Positions 24,492 through 33,479 of a stretch of DNA of 64,000 nucleotides are shown piece after piece. The translations under genes were made by a program, and so were the position numbers. Source of the stretch: Mycolicibacterium madagascariense (GTDB lineage: Bacteria; Actinomycetota; Actinomycetes; Mycobacteriales; Mycobacteriaceae); assembly GCF_010729665.1 (NCBI RefSeq), contig NZ_AP022610.1, positions 930,001-994,000 of the forward strand, in the 5' to 3' direction. Within the stretch, counting starts at the first letter, position 1. Each line of letters starts with the position of its first letter. Under the pieces are notes generated by a model. It had not been told where the DNA came from. It saw only the letters and a list, made by a program, of their open reading frames with translations, and ran no database searches.

Positions 24492-26639
24492 TCACGGGCA
24501 GCGCGCGCGAGCCCCCTGCAGCAGCCGCACCGCGGCACTCTCGATCTCATCCTCGGACACCAGCACCTCCAACGCCGCGTCGCCGAGGGGAATGAAGCTG
24601 TCCGCGCTCGTCACGCGCGCCAGCGCGCCGGCGTAGCCGTGGTCGACGAGCGCGGCGAGCACGCCCTCGCTCACCCCGCCCGACGCCCTGGTCTCGTCGA
24701 CCACCAGCGTCCTGCCGGTGGCGTTCGCCTCACGCAGGACGTCGGCGACGGGAAGCGGTGCGAGCCAACGCATGTCGACGACGCGGGACGAGACGCCGGA
24801 CCGTTCGAGACGGCGTGCCACGCGCAGGCTCATCGGCACGCCGTTGCCACACGTGACGATGGTCAGGTCGGTCCCGTCGCCGTGGGTGCGGGCGCGCCCG
24901 ATCGGCGCCCCGTCGGCGGGGTAGGGGGCCAGCCACTCGTCGTCACCGTCATCGTGCAGATCCCGAACATGGTACAGCGCAATGGGTTCCAGGAAGATGC
25001 AGAGGATTCCCGACGCGCGGGCCGCGGCCGCACACGTGCGCATCATGGCGGCGGCGTCGTCGGGCCGCGACGGCGAGGCGATGACGATCCCGGGGATGTC
25101 GCGCAGCGCGCCGACGGCATCGTCGTTGTGGAAGTGCCCGCCGAACCCCTTCTGGTAGCCGTAACCGGCGACGCGGACCACCATCGGGTTGCGGTACTGG
25201 CGGTCGGAGAAGAACTGTAGGGTGGCGCCTTCGCCGCGGATCTGGTCGGCGGCGTTGTGCAGGTAGGCGAGGTACTGGATCTCCGCAATGGGCAGCAGCC
25301 CGGCGAGCCCGGCGCCGAGCGCCAGGCCCAGGATGGCCTGCTCGTCGAGCAGCGTGTCGAAGACCCGGGCCGGACCGAACTGCCCGGCCAGCCCCCTGGT
25401 GACGCCGTACACGCCGCCCTTGCGGGCCACGTCCTCACCGAAGACCAGGGCGCCGGGGCATTCGTCCAGCACGTCGCGCAGGGCCCGGTTGATCGACTGC
25501 GCCACCGTCAGGCGGGCGCCGTCCGTCTCGACGGTGGTCGGCGCGGTCTCGGCGGCCTCGGCGAGCGTGTCGGTCAGCGGTCGCATCACCGCTGCGGCAC
25601 TGTCCAATGCGGGCAACCGGGCCACCCGTTCGGCGATCGCGATGACCTCCGAACGCTTGGCCTCGTACAGGTCGAGCACCTGGGCCGCGGTCAGCCCGCC
25701 GCGTTCGACGAGCAGCTTCGCCGTGCCCAGCACGGGATCGCGGTCGTAGTCGGCGGCGATCTGTGCGGGGCTGCGGTAGGCGGTCTCCACGTCGGTGCCG
25801 GCATGTGCCATCAGCCGGACGGTCCGCAGGTGCAGGAACGCCGGCTTGCGGTGCCTGCGCACCCACTGGGCGGCGCGCGTCGCGGTGGCCAGGGTCTCGA
25901 TCGGGTCCGCGCCGTCCGCCGCGAAATAGGCCAGCCCGCTGCGGTTCTCGAAGGTGGCGGCGATCCATCCCTCGGGGGTCCTGGTACTGATGCCGATGCC
26001 GTTGTCCTCGCACACGACGAGCATCGGAATCGGAATGCCTTGGTAGGCAGCGTGAATCGCGGTGTCGATGGCACCCACCGCGGTCGAGTGATTCGCCGAC
26101 GCGTCGCCGATGCTGCACACGGTGACCGCGTCGGTGGGCCACGGCGTGGGCACGCCGAGTTTGGCGGCCCTGCCGAGGGAGAACGCCACGCCGACCGCGC
26201 GCGGCAGGTGCGAGGCGATCGTCGAGGTCTGCGGGATGACGTTCAGGTCGCGGCGGCCGAACACCTTGTGCCGGCCGCCGCTGATCGGGTCCTCGGTCGC
26301 GGCGCAGATGCCGAGCAGCACGTCGCGCAGCGCGTCGCTCCCCTCCACCTGCTGGGCGCGCTGCAGGAAGAATCCGCCCGAACGATAGTGCAGCAGAGCC
26401 GGATCCGTGGGTCGAAGTGCGGCGGCGACGGCTGCGTTCGACTCGTGGCCCGACGACCCGATGGTGTAGAACCCCGCGCCGCGTGACCGCAGCCAGCGGG
26501 CCGCCAGGTCGAGGTGTCGGCTGCCGAGTTGAGAGTCGAAGAGCGCCAACAGGTCCGACACCGGCAGGGTGGGATCGAGCGGTCCCGCCGTCAGCGCTCC
26601 GACGGTCGCGGTGAAGTACTCGTCGATCTTCTCGGGCAT
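24492..26639 (-). CDS. Fused alpha/beta E1 component of a 2-oxoacid dehydrogenase-type complex
   Basis: A 715-residue single-chain E1 (thiamine diphosphate enzyme). The N-terminal alpha-like half (to ~345) carries the ThDP-binding GDASANHSTAVGAIDTA...VVCEDN motif (GD...N spacing of ~33 residues) and HAGTDVETAYRS. The C-terminal beta-like half (~380-715) starts LTVAQSINRALRDVLDE and has VFGEDVARKGGVYGVT and the transketolase C-domain (VVDMRWLAPLPV). No E2 or E3 gene is adjacent. Its ATG overlaps the menB stop (ATGA), so the two are translationally coupled although no known menaquinone step needs an E1. A branched-chain or pyruvate-type decarboxylation is possible; the substrate is unknown. Confidence 0.85.
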   Translation of the reverse strand: MPEKIDEYFTATVGALTAGPLDPTLPVSDLLALFDSQLGSRHLDLAARWLRSRGAGFYTIGSSGHESNAAVAAALRPTDPALLHYRSGGFFLQRAQQVEGSDALRDVLLGICAATEDPISGGRHKVFGRRDLNVIPQTSTIASHLPRAVGVAFSLGRAAKLGVPTPWPTDAVTVCSIGDASANHSTAVGAIDTAIHAAYQGIPIPMLVVCEDNGIGISTRTPEGWIAATFENRSGLAYFAADGADPIETLATATRAAQWVRRHRKPAFLHLRTVRLMAHAGTDVETAYRSPAQIAADYDRDPVLGTAKLLVERGGLTAAQVLDLYEAKRSEVIAIAERVARLPALDSAAAVMRPLTDTLAEAAETAPTTVETDGARLTVAQSINRALRDVLDECPGALVFGEDVARKGGVYGVTRGLAGQFGPARVFDTLLDEQAILGLALGAGLAGLLPIAEIQYLAYLHNAADQIRGEGATLQFFSDRQYRNPMVVRVAGYGYQKGFGGHFHNDDAVGALRDIPGIVIASPSRPDDAAAMMRTCAAAARASGILCIFLEPIALYHVRDLHDDGDDEWLAPYPADGAPIGRARTHGDGTDLTIVTCGNGVPMSLRVARRLERSGVSSRVVDMRWLAPLPVADVLREANATGRTLVVDETRASGGVSEGVLAALVDHGYAGALARVTSADSFIPLGDAALEVLVSEDEIESAAVRLLQGARARCP

Positions 26640-27553
26640 CAGAAGTAACGCGGGAACTGCGACCAGTCGGGGTCGCGCTTCTCCAGGAAGGCGTCGCGGC
26701 CCTCGACGGCCTCGTCGGTCATGTACGCCAGCCGGGTGGCTTCGCCGGCGAAGACCTGCTGGCCGACGAGCCCGTCGTCGAGCAGGTTGAACGCGAACTT
26801 CAGCATCCGGATGGCCTGCGGTGACTTGCCGTTGATCTCCTCAGCCCATTGCAGCGCAACGGTTTCCAGCTCGGCGTGGTCGACGACCTCGTTGACCGCA
26901 CCCATCGCCTTCATCTGCTCGGCGTCGTACGGGCGGCCGAGGAAGAAGATCTCGCGGGCGAACTTCTGCCCCGTCTGGCGGGCGAGATACGCACTGCCGT
27001 AACCGCCGTCGAAGCTGCCGACGTCGGCGTCGGTCTGCTTGAAGCGGGCGTGCTCGCGGCTGGCCAGGGTCAGGTCGCACACCACGTGCAGGCTGTGCCC
27101 GCCGCCCGCCGCCCAGCCGTTGACGAGGCAGATCACCGGCTTGGGCATGAAGCGGATCAGCCGCTGTACCTCCAGGATGTGCAGCCGGCCGGCCTGCGCG
27201 GGGTCGACGGTGTCGGCCGTCTCGCCCGCGGCGTACTGGTAGCCGGTGCGGCCGCGGATGCGTTGGTCACCGCCCGAGCAGAACGCCCAGCCGCCGTCCT
27301 TGGGCGACGGCCCGTTGCCCGTCAGCAGGATCACCCCGACGTCGTTCGACATCCTGGCGTGGTCGAGCACGCGGTACAGCTCGTCGACGGTGTGCGGCCG
27401 GAACGCGTTGCGCACCTCGGGCCGGTCGAACGCGATGCGCACCGTCGGCTTGGGCACCCCGTCGACCACGTGCCGGTGGTAGGTGACGTCGGTCAGCTCG
27501 AAACCCGGGACGGGCTGCCATACGGACGGGTCGAACGGGTTGTCAGCGCTCAC
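26639..27553 (-). CDS. menB: 1,4-dihydroxy-2-naphthoyl-CoA synthase MenB
   Basis: Crotonase-fold enzyme that cyclises o-succinylbenzoyl-CoA (MenE product) by an intramolecular Claisen condensation. The 304-residue protein has the oxyanion-hole segments CSGGDQRIRGRTGYQYA and NGWAAGGGHSLHVVCDLTLA, then DADVGSFDGGYGSAYLARQTG, in which Asp185-equivalent and Ser are conserved for MenB, and the C-terminal swapped helix ending WSQFPRYF. GTG 27553 gives the normal length. The stop overlaps the E1 gene. It lies away from menE, menC and menD but within the same 55-kb men region. Confidence 0.95.
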   Translation of the reverse strand: MSADNPFDPSVWQPVPGFELTDVTYHRHVVDGVPKPTVRIAFDRPEVRNAFRPHTVDELYRVLDHARMSNDVGVILLTGNGPSPKDGGWAFCSGGDQRIRGRTGYQYAAGETADTVDPAQAGRLHILEVQRLIRFMPKPVICLVNGWAAGGGHSLHVVCDLTLASREHARFKQTDADVGSFDGGYGSAYLARQTGQKFAREIFFLGRPYDAEQMKAMGAVNEVVDHAELETVALQWAEEINGKSPQAIRMLKFAFNLLDDGLVGQQVFAGEATRLAYMTDEAVEGRDAFLEKRDPDWSQFPRYF

Positions 27554-27583
27554 CCGGTCGACTGTAGAGCGGCGCGTGCGCGC

Positions 27584-28267
27584 CTAGAGGACGACCCCTG
27601 CGCTCCCGACGGCCGTGATCAGCCCGTCGGGTCGCTGCGCGGTGGGCAGCGGGTCGACGAGCGCGAACCGGCAGCCCAGCGCGCGGGCGCCCCCGTCGGC
27701 TTCCTCGCTGTCGCCGACCATCAGGGCGTGCTCGGCGTCGACGCCCACCCGGTCCAGCGCGATCCGGAAGATCTTCGGATCCGGCTTGACCGCCCCGACT
27801 TCGAAGGACAGCACGAACGCGTCGACGAGATCCGTGACGCCGAGGGCGTCGAAGGCCGGCCGCAGGTCGAAGGCGATGTTGGAGACGACCGCGACCTTGA
27901 TGCCCCTGCGGTGCAGGCCGGCGAGCACCTCGGCGGTGTCCGGGTAGGGCGTCCAGTTCGCGGGGTCGATCAGCAGGGCGTAGAGCGCCTCGGCGTGCTC
28001 GTCGGTGACGCCCGACTCCCGCAGGACGTGCCGGTAGGCCTCGCGGTGCAGGTGCGGGGCGAGGTCGCGGTCGACCCAGTTGCGGTACTGCTCCTCGTCC
28101 ATGTCGACCGAATGTCCGGTGGGGGCAGTCAACCGGCGCATCAGCTCGGCTTGCACGTGTCCGTCGACCGCCTTCTCGTCGACGGTGATGCCGGTGAACC
28201 AGGAGTCGTCCTCCTCGAGCCGGAACAGCGTGCCGGAGAAGTCGAACAGCACTGCGCGAATCGTCAT
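27584..28267 (-). CDS. HAD-superfamily hydrolase with DxSGT motif
   Basis: A 227-residue HAD protein. Motif I is LFDFSGTLF (nucleophile D9), motif II is VVSNIAFDL, motif III lysine is in VGAVKPDPKIF and motif IV is MVGDSEEADGGAR. The second aspartate of the usual DxDGT acid/base pair is serine (D9-F10-S11). Phosphatases need that aspartate, whereas some dehalogenase-like and other HAD enzymes do without it, so a plain phosphatase activity is doubtful. The start codon overlaps the stop of the sigma-factor gene (ATGA), placing it in that operon. Confidence 0.83.
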   Translation of the reverse strand: MTIRAVLFDFSGTLFRLEEDDSWFTGITVDEKAVDGHVQAELMRRLTAPTGHSVDMDEEQYRNWVDRDLAPHLHREAYRHVLRESGVTDEHAEALYALLIDPANWTPYPDTAEVLAGLHRRGIKVAVVSNIAFDLRPAFDALGVTDLVDAFVLSFEVGAVKPDPKIFRIALDRVGVDAEHALMVGDSEEADGGARALGCRFALVDPLPTAQRPDGLITAVGSAGVVL

Positions 28268-29532
28268 GCGCGCGCCCGGGCGGCTTTGGCGACCAGGACG
28301 TCGCGCTCTCGATCGTTCGTCACCATGGTTGCGGCCCTTTCGAATTCGTCAGCAGCCTCGGTGTCGCGGCCCAACCGGGACAATAGTTCACCGCGCACGC
28401 CGTGCAGTAGGTACGAATCGTCGAGCCCGTCGATGGTGTCGACGATGCCAAGCGCACTCTCCGGCCCCGACCGCATCGCGATCGCGACGGCGCGGTTGAG
28501 TTCGACGACCGGCGAAGGCGCGATCTGCAGCAGACCGTCGTAGAGGGAGACGATGCGGGCCCAGTCGGTGTCGGCTGCACTCGGTGCGGCAGCATGACAT
28601 TGGGCGAGCGCCGCTTGCAGTGCGTAGGGTCCCCAGCCGGCTCCGGTACGGCGCAGGATCTGGCCGACCCGATCGAGTGCGGCCATCCCGCGACCGATCT
28701 GCGCACGGTCCCACTGCGTGCGGTCCTGGTCCTCCAGCAGCACGGGGTTACCGTCGGCGTCCGTGCGCGCACCGAAGCGCGACGACTGGAACTCCATCAG
28801 TGCCACCAGCCCGTTCACCTCCGCCTCGTCGGGGAGCAGAGCCGTCAGGACACGGCCGAGACGCAGTGCCTCCCTACACAATTCGTCGCGAATCCAGCGG
28901 TGGCCCGACGACGCGGAATAGCCTTCGTTGTAGATGAGGTACAGCACGCTGAGGACGGCGGACAGACGCGCCGGGTACTCGTCGGGCTCGGGCACCTCGA
29001 AGGGCACGTTGGCCTCGCCGAGCATCTTCTTGGCGCGGGTGATCCTGGCCGCGATGGTCGCCTTCTGCACCAGGAACGCCCGCGCGATCTCTTCAGTGGT
29101 GAGACCACCAACTATCCTCAGCGTCAACGCAATTCGGCTGTCGCGTGGCAGGATCGGATGCGCGCTGATGAAGATGAGCCGCAGCACGTCGTCGTCGATG
29201 AGGTCGGGGTCCCAGGCGTGATCTGACGCGGTCTCCAACTCGTGGGCCAGTGCGGCGTACTTCGCGTCGAGCCGGTCCTGGCGGCGCCACTGATCGATCG
29301 CCTTGCGCTTGGCGACGGTGGTCAGCCAGGCGGCAGGGTTGTGCGGCACGCCCGTCGCCGGCCACTGCTCGAGCGCGTTTACCAGGGCGTCGGCGGCGAG
29401 GTCCTCGGCCACCCCGACGTCGCCGACTACGCGGGTGAGCGTTGCCACGATCTTCGCGGCCTCCATCCGCCACACCGCGTCGACGGTGCGTCGGATGTCC
29501 CGGTCGGCCACCAGCTCACCGTACTTCCGCAC
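28264..29532 (-). CDS. ECF RNA polymerase sigma factor with long C-terminal DUF6596-like domain
   Basis: A 422-residue alternative sigma factor. Sigma-2 occupies residues ~12-85 (VWRMEAAKIVATLTRVVGD through WLTTVAKRKAIDQWRR) and sigma-4 ~125-175 (LTLRIVGGLTTEEIARAF, then KATIAARITRAKK). The following ~240 residues (YLIYNEGYSASSGHRWIRDELCREALR onwards in separate blocks) form the DUF6596 extension found on ECF sigma factors usually encoded beside a YciI/DGPF protein. There is such a YciI gene here, but 4 kb away at 33.5-33.9 kb. No anti-sigma gene is adjacent. GTG 29532 is the start used. Confidence 0.88.
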   Translation of the reverse strand: MRKYGELVADRDIRRTVDAVWRMEAAKIVATLTRVVGDVGVAEDLAADALVNALEQWPATGVPHNPAAWLTTVAKRKAIDQWRRQDRLDAKYAALAHELETASDHAWDPDLIDDDVLRLIFISAHPILPRDSRIALTLRIVGGLTTEEIARAFLVQKATIAARITRAKKMLGEANVPFEVPEPDEYPARLSAVLSVLYLIYNEGYSASSGHRWIRDELCREALRLGRVLTALLPDEAEVNGLVALMEFQSSRFGARTDADGNPVLLEDQDRTQWDRAQIGRGMAALDRVGQILRRTGAGWGPYALQAALAQCHAAAPSAADTDWARIVSLYDGLLQIAPSPVVELNRAVAIAMRSGPESALGIVDTIDGLDDSYLLHGVRGELLSRLGRDTEAADEFERAATMVTNDRERDVLVAKAARARA

Positions 29533-29541
29533 GGGTAGACG

Positions 29542-30762
29542 TCAGACGAAGCGGGCACGCCCGGCGAGCGTGCCGGCGACGAGCTGCACCGCGTAGACCG
29601 CCAGGAACATCACGAACGGGATGGTCCAGTCACCGGACACGTCGTGCAGCAGACCGAACAGGAACGGTCCCGTGCCCGCGAGCAGATACCCGAAACCCTG
29701 TGCCATGCCGGACAGTTGCGCGGTGTCCTCGGCGTTGCGGGCGCGCAGGGCGATCACGGTCAGCGCCAGCGAGAAGGCGCTCATTCCCACGCCGATGAGG
29801 ACGCTCCAGACCACCGGCGCCGCGGCGGGCGCGAGCATCAACCCGATCGTGCCGACGATGCCCGTGACGCCGAGGGTGATGATCCACCCGCTCTGACTCG
29901 CCGATCGCGCCGCCAGCGGCGAGATGACCAGACCGACGGGCACGCCGATCAACGACGAGAGCCCGGTCAGCAGTCCGGCCTCGACCTTGCCGACCCCGTT
30001 GTCGATGAAGATCTGCGGCAGCCATCCCATGACGACGTAGGCGAGGAAGGCCTGGGTTCCGAAGAACAGCGTCACGATCCAGGCGAGCCGATTGCGAAGC
30101 AGCGAACGGGGTTTGACGCCCGTCGGTGTCGCGGCCGCGGCCCACGACCCGCCGTGCCGTCGCACCGCGGGAAGCCACGCCGCGAGGGCGATGAGGGCCA
30201 CGACGGCCCACGCCGCCAAGGCCTCGCGCCAGCCTCCGAGCGGCCCCTCGAGGCCGGGGGTGAGCGCCGAACCAAGGGCGCCTCCGCCTTGGAGCGCTGC
30301 GGTGTAGATGCCGGTCATCAGCCCGATCCTGGCGGCAAAGGAGCCCTTGATGACCACGGGGATGAGGACGTTGATCAGCGCGATGCCCGCGCAGGCCAGC
30401 AGCGTCGCGCCGATCACCACGTAGGGTCCGTCGACCGCGCGGATCGCCACCCCCGCGGTCAGGACGACGAGTGCCAGCGAGATGACGTGGCCGAGACCGA
30501 GCCGCTGCGCCAGCCGCGGTGCTGCCAGGCCTGCCGCTGCGAAGCACAGCCCCGGCATGGTCGTCAGGAGACCGGCCCAGGTTGCCGAGGTGCCCAACTC
30601 ATTGCGCATGTCGCCGAGCAGGGGCGCCACGCTGGTGACGGCGGGGCGCAGGTTCAGCGCGGTGAGGACGACGGCGACGGCGAGCAGCGCCCCGCCCGCG
30701 ACGAGGGATACCGCAGACGCGTCGTCGCCGACCCTCGATTCGCCCTGCTCGGTTCCATGCAT
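29542..30762 (-). CDS. MFS transporter (CynX/NimT-like)
   Basis: A 406-residue major facilitator with 12 hydrophobic helices. The CynX/NimT group is suggested by LTALNLRPAVTSVAPLLGDM at the first helix and GLLTTMPGLCFAAAGLAAPRLAQRLG, plus the KSFAARIGLMTGIYTAALQGGGALG-type segment of helix 5 (in part). Members transport cyanate, 2-nitroimidazole and similar small anions; the substrate here is unknown. It ends 9 bases from the sigma gene start and is divergent from the FadR-type regulator with 48 bases between, so that regulator probably controls it. Confidence 0.87.
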   Translation of the reverse strand: MHGTEQGESRVGDDASAVSLVAGGALLAVAVVLTALNLRPAVTSVAPLLGDMRNELGTSATWAGLLTTMPGLCFAAAGLAAPRLAQRLGLGHVISLALVVLTAGVAIRAVDGPYVVIGATLLACAGIALINVLIPVVIKGSFAARIGLMTGIYTAALQGGGALGSALTPGLEGPLGGWREALAAWAVVALIALAAWLPAVRRHGGSWAAAATPTGVKPRSLLRNRLAWIVTLFFGTQAFLAYVVMGWLPQIFIDNGVGKVEAGLLTGLSSLIGVPVGLVISPLAARSASQSGWIITLGVTGIVGTIGLMLAPAAAPVVWSVLIGVGMSAFSLALTVIALRARNAEDTAQLSGMAQGFGYLLAGTGPFLFGLLHDVSGDWTIPFVMFLAVYAVQLVAGTLAGRARFV

Positions 30763-30810
30763 GCTGCTAGGGTCTCATACATCCCATGATTGGTTGAAAG
30801 GACGTCTGCA

Positions 30811-31473
30811 TTGCCCTTGAACACCGCCCGTCGCTCGGGACTGGTCGACCAGGTCATCGAGCAGGTTCGCGCCTCCGTCACCAGCGGCGAGTGGCCCATC
30901 GGGCACCGCATCCCCAACGAGGCCGTCCTGGTCGAAGCGCTCGGCGTGGGGAGGAACACCGTGCGGGAGGCGGTGCGGGCGCTCGCGCACGCCGGCCTGC
31001 TCGACGTGCGCCAGGGCGACGGTACCTACGTGCGTGCGACGAGCGAGGTGTCGGGCGCGCTGCGGCGTCTCTGCGGCGCCGAACTGCGCGACGTGCTGCA
31101 GGTGCGCCGGGCGCTGGAGGTCGAGGGAGCGCGGCTCGCCGCGGCCCACCGGACGGAGACCGACCTCGCCGAGCTGCGATCGCTACTGGACCGCCGCGAC
31201 GACTGGCTGCGCGCCGGCGACGACGACGAATTCGCCCGCGCCGACACCGCATTTCACCTGGCGACCGTGCGCAGCTCGCACAACGCCATCCTCGTCGAGC
31301 TCTACCGCGGGCTGATCGAGGCCATCACGGCCAGCGTGGCCGCCACCCACGAGACCACCGTCGACACCGTCGATCACCGAGAACTGTTGGCGCACATCGC
31401 CTCTGGCGACGTCGACGCGGCGGGCACCGCGGCGGGCGAGCTCATCGACCGCTTTCTCGCCGCCCTGCCCTGA
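30811..31473 (+). CDS. FadR-subfamily GntR transcriptional regulator
   Basis: A 220-residue repressor-type protein. The N-terminal winged helix (~1-72) includes SGEWPIGHRIPNEAVLVEAL and GVGRNTVREAVRALAHAGLL, ending with the wing QGDGTYVRA. The C-terminal FCD domain (~88-215) contains a metal-binding-type Asp/His pattern (ADTAFHLATVRSSHN, later DHRELLAHI). TTG 30811 is chosen because AAAGGA lies eight bases upstream; another TTG at 30790 is possible. Divergent arrangement with the MFS gene suggests local regulation of the transporter by an effector bound in the FCD domain. Confidence 0.87.
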   Translation: MPLNTARRSGLVDQVIEQVRASVTSGEWPIGHRIPNEAVLVEALGVGRNTVREAVRALAHAGLLDVRQGDGTYVRATSEVSGALRRLCGAELRDVLQVRRALEVEGARLAAAHRTETDLAELRSLLDRRDDWLRAGDDDEFARADTAFHLATVRSSHNAILVELYRGLIEAITASVAATHETTVDTVDHRELLAHIASGDVDAAGTAAGELIDRFLAALP

Positions 31474-31488
31474 CCCCGCGAGGGGAAA

Positions 31489-33099
31489 TCAACCCACCGC
31501 GCGGTCCGCTCCCTCCCAGAACCGCGCCCGCACGGCCTTCTTGTCGGGCTTGCCCAGGCCGGTCACCGGTAGCGAGTCGACCACGAACACCTGCTTGGGC
31601 ACCTGCACCGAACCCTTGCGCTCCTTGACCGCCGCCTGGATCTCGGCGGTCAGGGTCGCGACGGCGGCCTCGTCGGACGCCGCGTCGGCCCGCAGCACCA
31701 CCACGGCCGTCACCGTCTCGCCCCACTTCTCGTCGGGGCTGCCGACGACGCACACCTGCGCGACCGAAGGATGTTCTGCGACGACGTCTTCCACCTCCCG
31801 GGGATAGACGTTGAAGCCACCCGTGACGATCATGTCCTTCACCCGGTCGACGATGAACCAGTAGCCGTCCTCGTCCTCGCGGGCCATGTCGCCGGTGTGC
31901 AGCCAGCCGTCCCGATACGTCTCGGCGGTCTGCTCCGGCAGCTTCCAGTAGCCACCCGACAGCAGCGGACCCGACACGCACACCTCGCCGACCTCGCCCT
32001 GCGGAACGGGGTTGCCCTCGGCGTCGAGTAGCGCGCACCGCGCGAACAGCGTGGGCCGGCCACAGGAGGTCAGCCGTTTCTCGTCGTGGTCGTTCTTGCC
32101 GAGGTACGAGATCGCCATCGGCGCCTCGGACTGCCCGTAGTTCTGCGCGAAGATCTTGCCGAACCGCTCGATGGCCTCGGCCAGCCGCACCGGGTTGATC
32201 GCCGACGCGCCGTAGTACACGGTCTCCAGCGACGACAGGTCGCGGGTCTTGGAGTCGGGGTGATCCATCAGTGCGTACAGCATCGCGGGGACGACGAACG
32301 TCGCGGTGATCTTCTGCTCCTCGATGACCCGAAGTGCTTCTGCCGGATCGAATTTCGCCATCACGTGCATCTCGCCGCCCTTGACCAGGGTCGGCAGGAA
32401 GTACGCCGCCCCCGCGTGCGACAGCGGGGTCAGCATGAGGAACTTCGGGCTCTCCGGCCACTCCCACTCGGCGAGCTGAATGGTCGTCATGGTGCTGGTG
32501 GCCTGGCTCGTCATCATGACGCCCTTGGGCTTGCCCGTCGTGCCGCCGGTGTAGGACAGCCCGTTGACGTGGTCGGGGGCGAGGTTCGCGGCGACCAGCG
32601 GGCGCGGCTCGTACTTGGCGGCCTCGGCGGTCAGGTCGACGACGTGGGCGCCCGACTCGGCGAGCTCGGGGGGCACCGGCCCGATGGTGAGGACCTGCTT
32701 GAGCGAGCTCACCTTCTGCAGCAGTCCGAGCGCCCGTTCGACGAACATGGGATTCGGATCGATGATCAGCGTCGTCACTTCGGCGTCGGTGATGACGTAC
32801 GCGTGGTCGTCGAGCGACCCGAGCGGGTGTAGCGCCAGGCGTCGGTAGCCCTGCGTCTGCCCGGCGCTGGTGATCATCAGCACCTCGGGCCGGTTGAGCG
32901 ACAGCAGACCGGCCGTCTCGCCCGATCCCGCACCGAGCGCCTCGAACGCCTGGATGTACTGGCTGATCTTCGCGGCCAGCTCGCCGCCGGTCAGCGTCGT
33001 GTCGCCAAGGTGCAGGACGGGCCGGTCGCGGTGGCGTTTCAGCGCGCCGACGAGCAGGTGGCCGGAGTGGATGGGATGCCGCAGCAGATCGTCACTCAT
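31489..33099 (-). CDS. fadD8: Acyl-CoA synthetase FadD8
   Basis: A 536-residue adenylate-forming fatty acyl-CoA ligase. A phosphate-binding YTGGTTGKPKGVMMT motif, NYGQSEAPMAISYLG, GWLHTGDMAREDEDGYWFIVDRVKDMI and the C-terminal GLGKPDKKAVRA lysine motif are all present. The N-terminal domain is intact. In the syntenic M. tuberculosis locus this gene is fadD8. An exact KstR-type palindrome lies 12 bases upstream of its ATG, so sterol-responsive repression is likely; this would fit activation of a steroid side chain or ring-derived acid. It converges with the FadR-type gene. Confidence 0.9.
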   Translation of the reverse strand: MSDDLLRHPIHSGHLLVGALKRHRDRPVLHLGDTTLTGGELAAKISQYIQAFEALGAGSGETAGLLSLNRPEVLMITSAGQTQGYRRLALHPLGSLDDHAYVITDAEVTTLIIDPNPMFVERALGLLQKVSSLKQVLTIGPVPPELAESGAHVVDLTAEAAKYEPRPLVAANLAPDHVNGLSYTGGTTGKPKGVMMTSQATSTMTTIQLAEWEWPESPKFLMLTPLSHAGAAYFLPTLVKGGEMHVMAKFDPAEALRVIEEQKITATFVVPAMLYALMDHPDSKTRDLSSLETVYYGASAINPVRLAEAIERFGKIFAQNYGQSEAPMAISYLGKNDHDEKRLTSCGRPTLFARCALLDAEGNPVPQGEVGEVCVSGPLLSGGYWKLPEQTAETYRDGWLHTGDMAREDEDGYWFIVDRVKDMIVTGGFNVYPREVEDVVAEHPSVAQVCVVGSPDEKWGETVTAVVVLRADAASDEAAVATLTAEIQAAVKERKGSVQVPKQVFVVDSLPVTGLGKPDKKAVRARFWEGADRAVG

Positions 33100-33110
33100 G
33101 GTCTACAGAC

Positions 33111-33124
33111 TAGAACGTGTTACA
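33111..33124. promoter_or_regulatory. KstR-type operator upstream of fadD8
   Basis: TAGAACGTGTTACA matches the KstR consensus TnnAACnnGTTnnA at all eight fixed positions. It sits 12-25 bases upstream of the fadD8 ATG and 43 bases upstream of the divergent DUF3253 gene, where a bound repressor would block transcription. KstR is the TetR-type repressor of cholesterol catabolism in mycobacteria and rhodococci. Assignment is by motif only. Confidence 0.65.
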
Positions 33125-33166
33125 GAAACTGTGGCAAGAGTCGTCGGTTTGGGCTTCACTCGGGGG

Positions 33167-33418
33167 ATGAGCAGTGCGCTACGTGACGCCATCCTCCGGT
33201 TGGCCGACGAACGCGGGCCGGCGAAGACCATCTGCCCATCCGACGCCGCCCGCGCGATCGGCGGCGAGCAGTGGCGCGACCTGATGGACGAGGCGCGCGA
33301 GACCGCCAGGGAGCTGGCCAACGAGGGTCGGGTCGACATCACGCAGAAGGGCGAGGCGATCGACCCCAACGCGCAGTGGCGGGGACCGATCCGCATTCGA
33401 ATAAAGGGCCCGCGCTAG
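33167..33418 (+). CDS. DUF3253 small protein
   Basis: An 83-residue protein starting at ATG 33167 with the DUF3253 layout: ALRDAILRLADERGPAKTICPSDAARAIG (seen as RGPAKTICPSDAAR), a central helix with MDEARETARELANEGRVDI and the end KGEAIDP...WRGPIRIRI. The family is short and resembles a winged helix, so DNA binding is possible but unproven. It is divergent from fadD8 and shares the 67-base promoter region with the KstR-type site. Confidence 0.8.
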   Translation: MSSALRDAILRLADERGPAKTICPSDAARAIGGEQWRDLMDEARETARELANEGRVDITQKGEAIDPNAQWRGPIRIRIKGPR

Positions 33419-33479
33419 GGAATTCGGAAGCGCTGCGGGTACCGACAACGCTCGACGCCGCGCTGGCCGTGCAGGTCGG

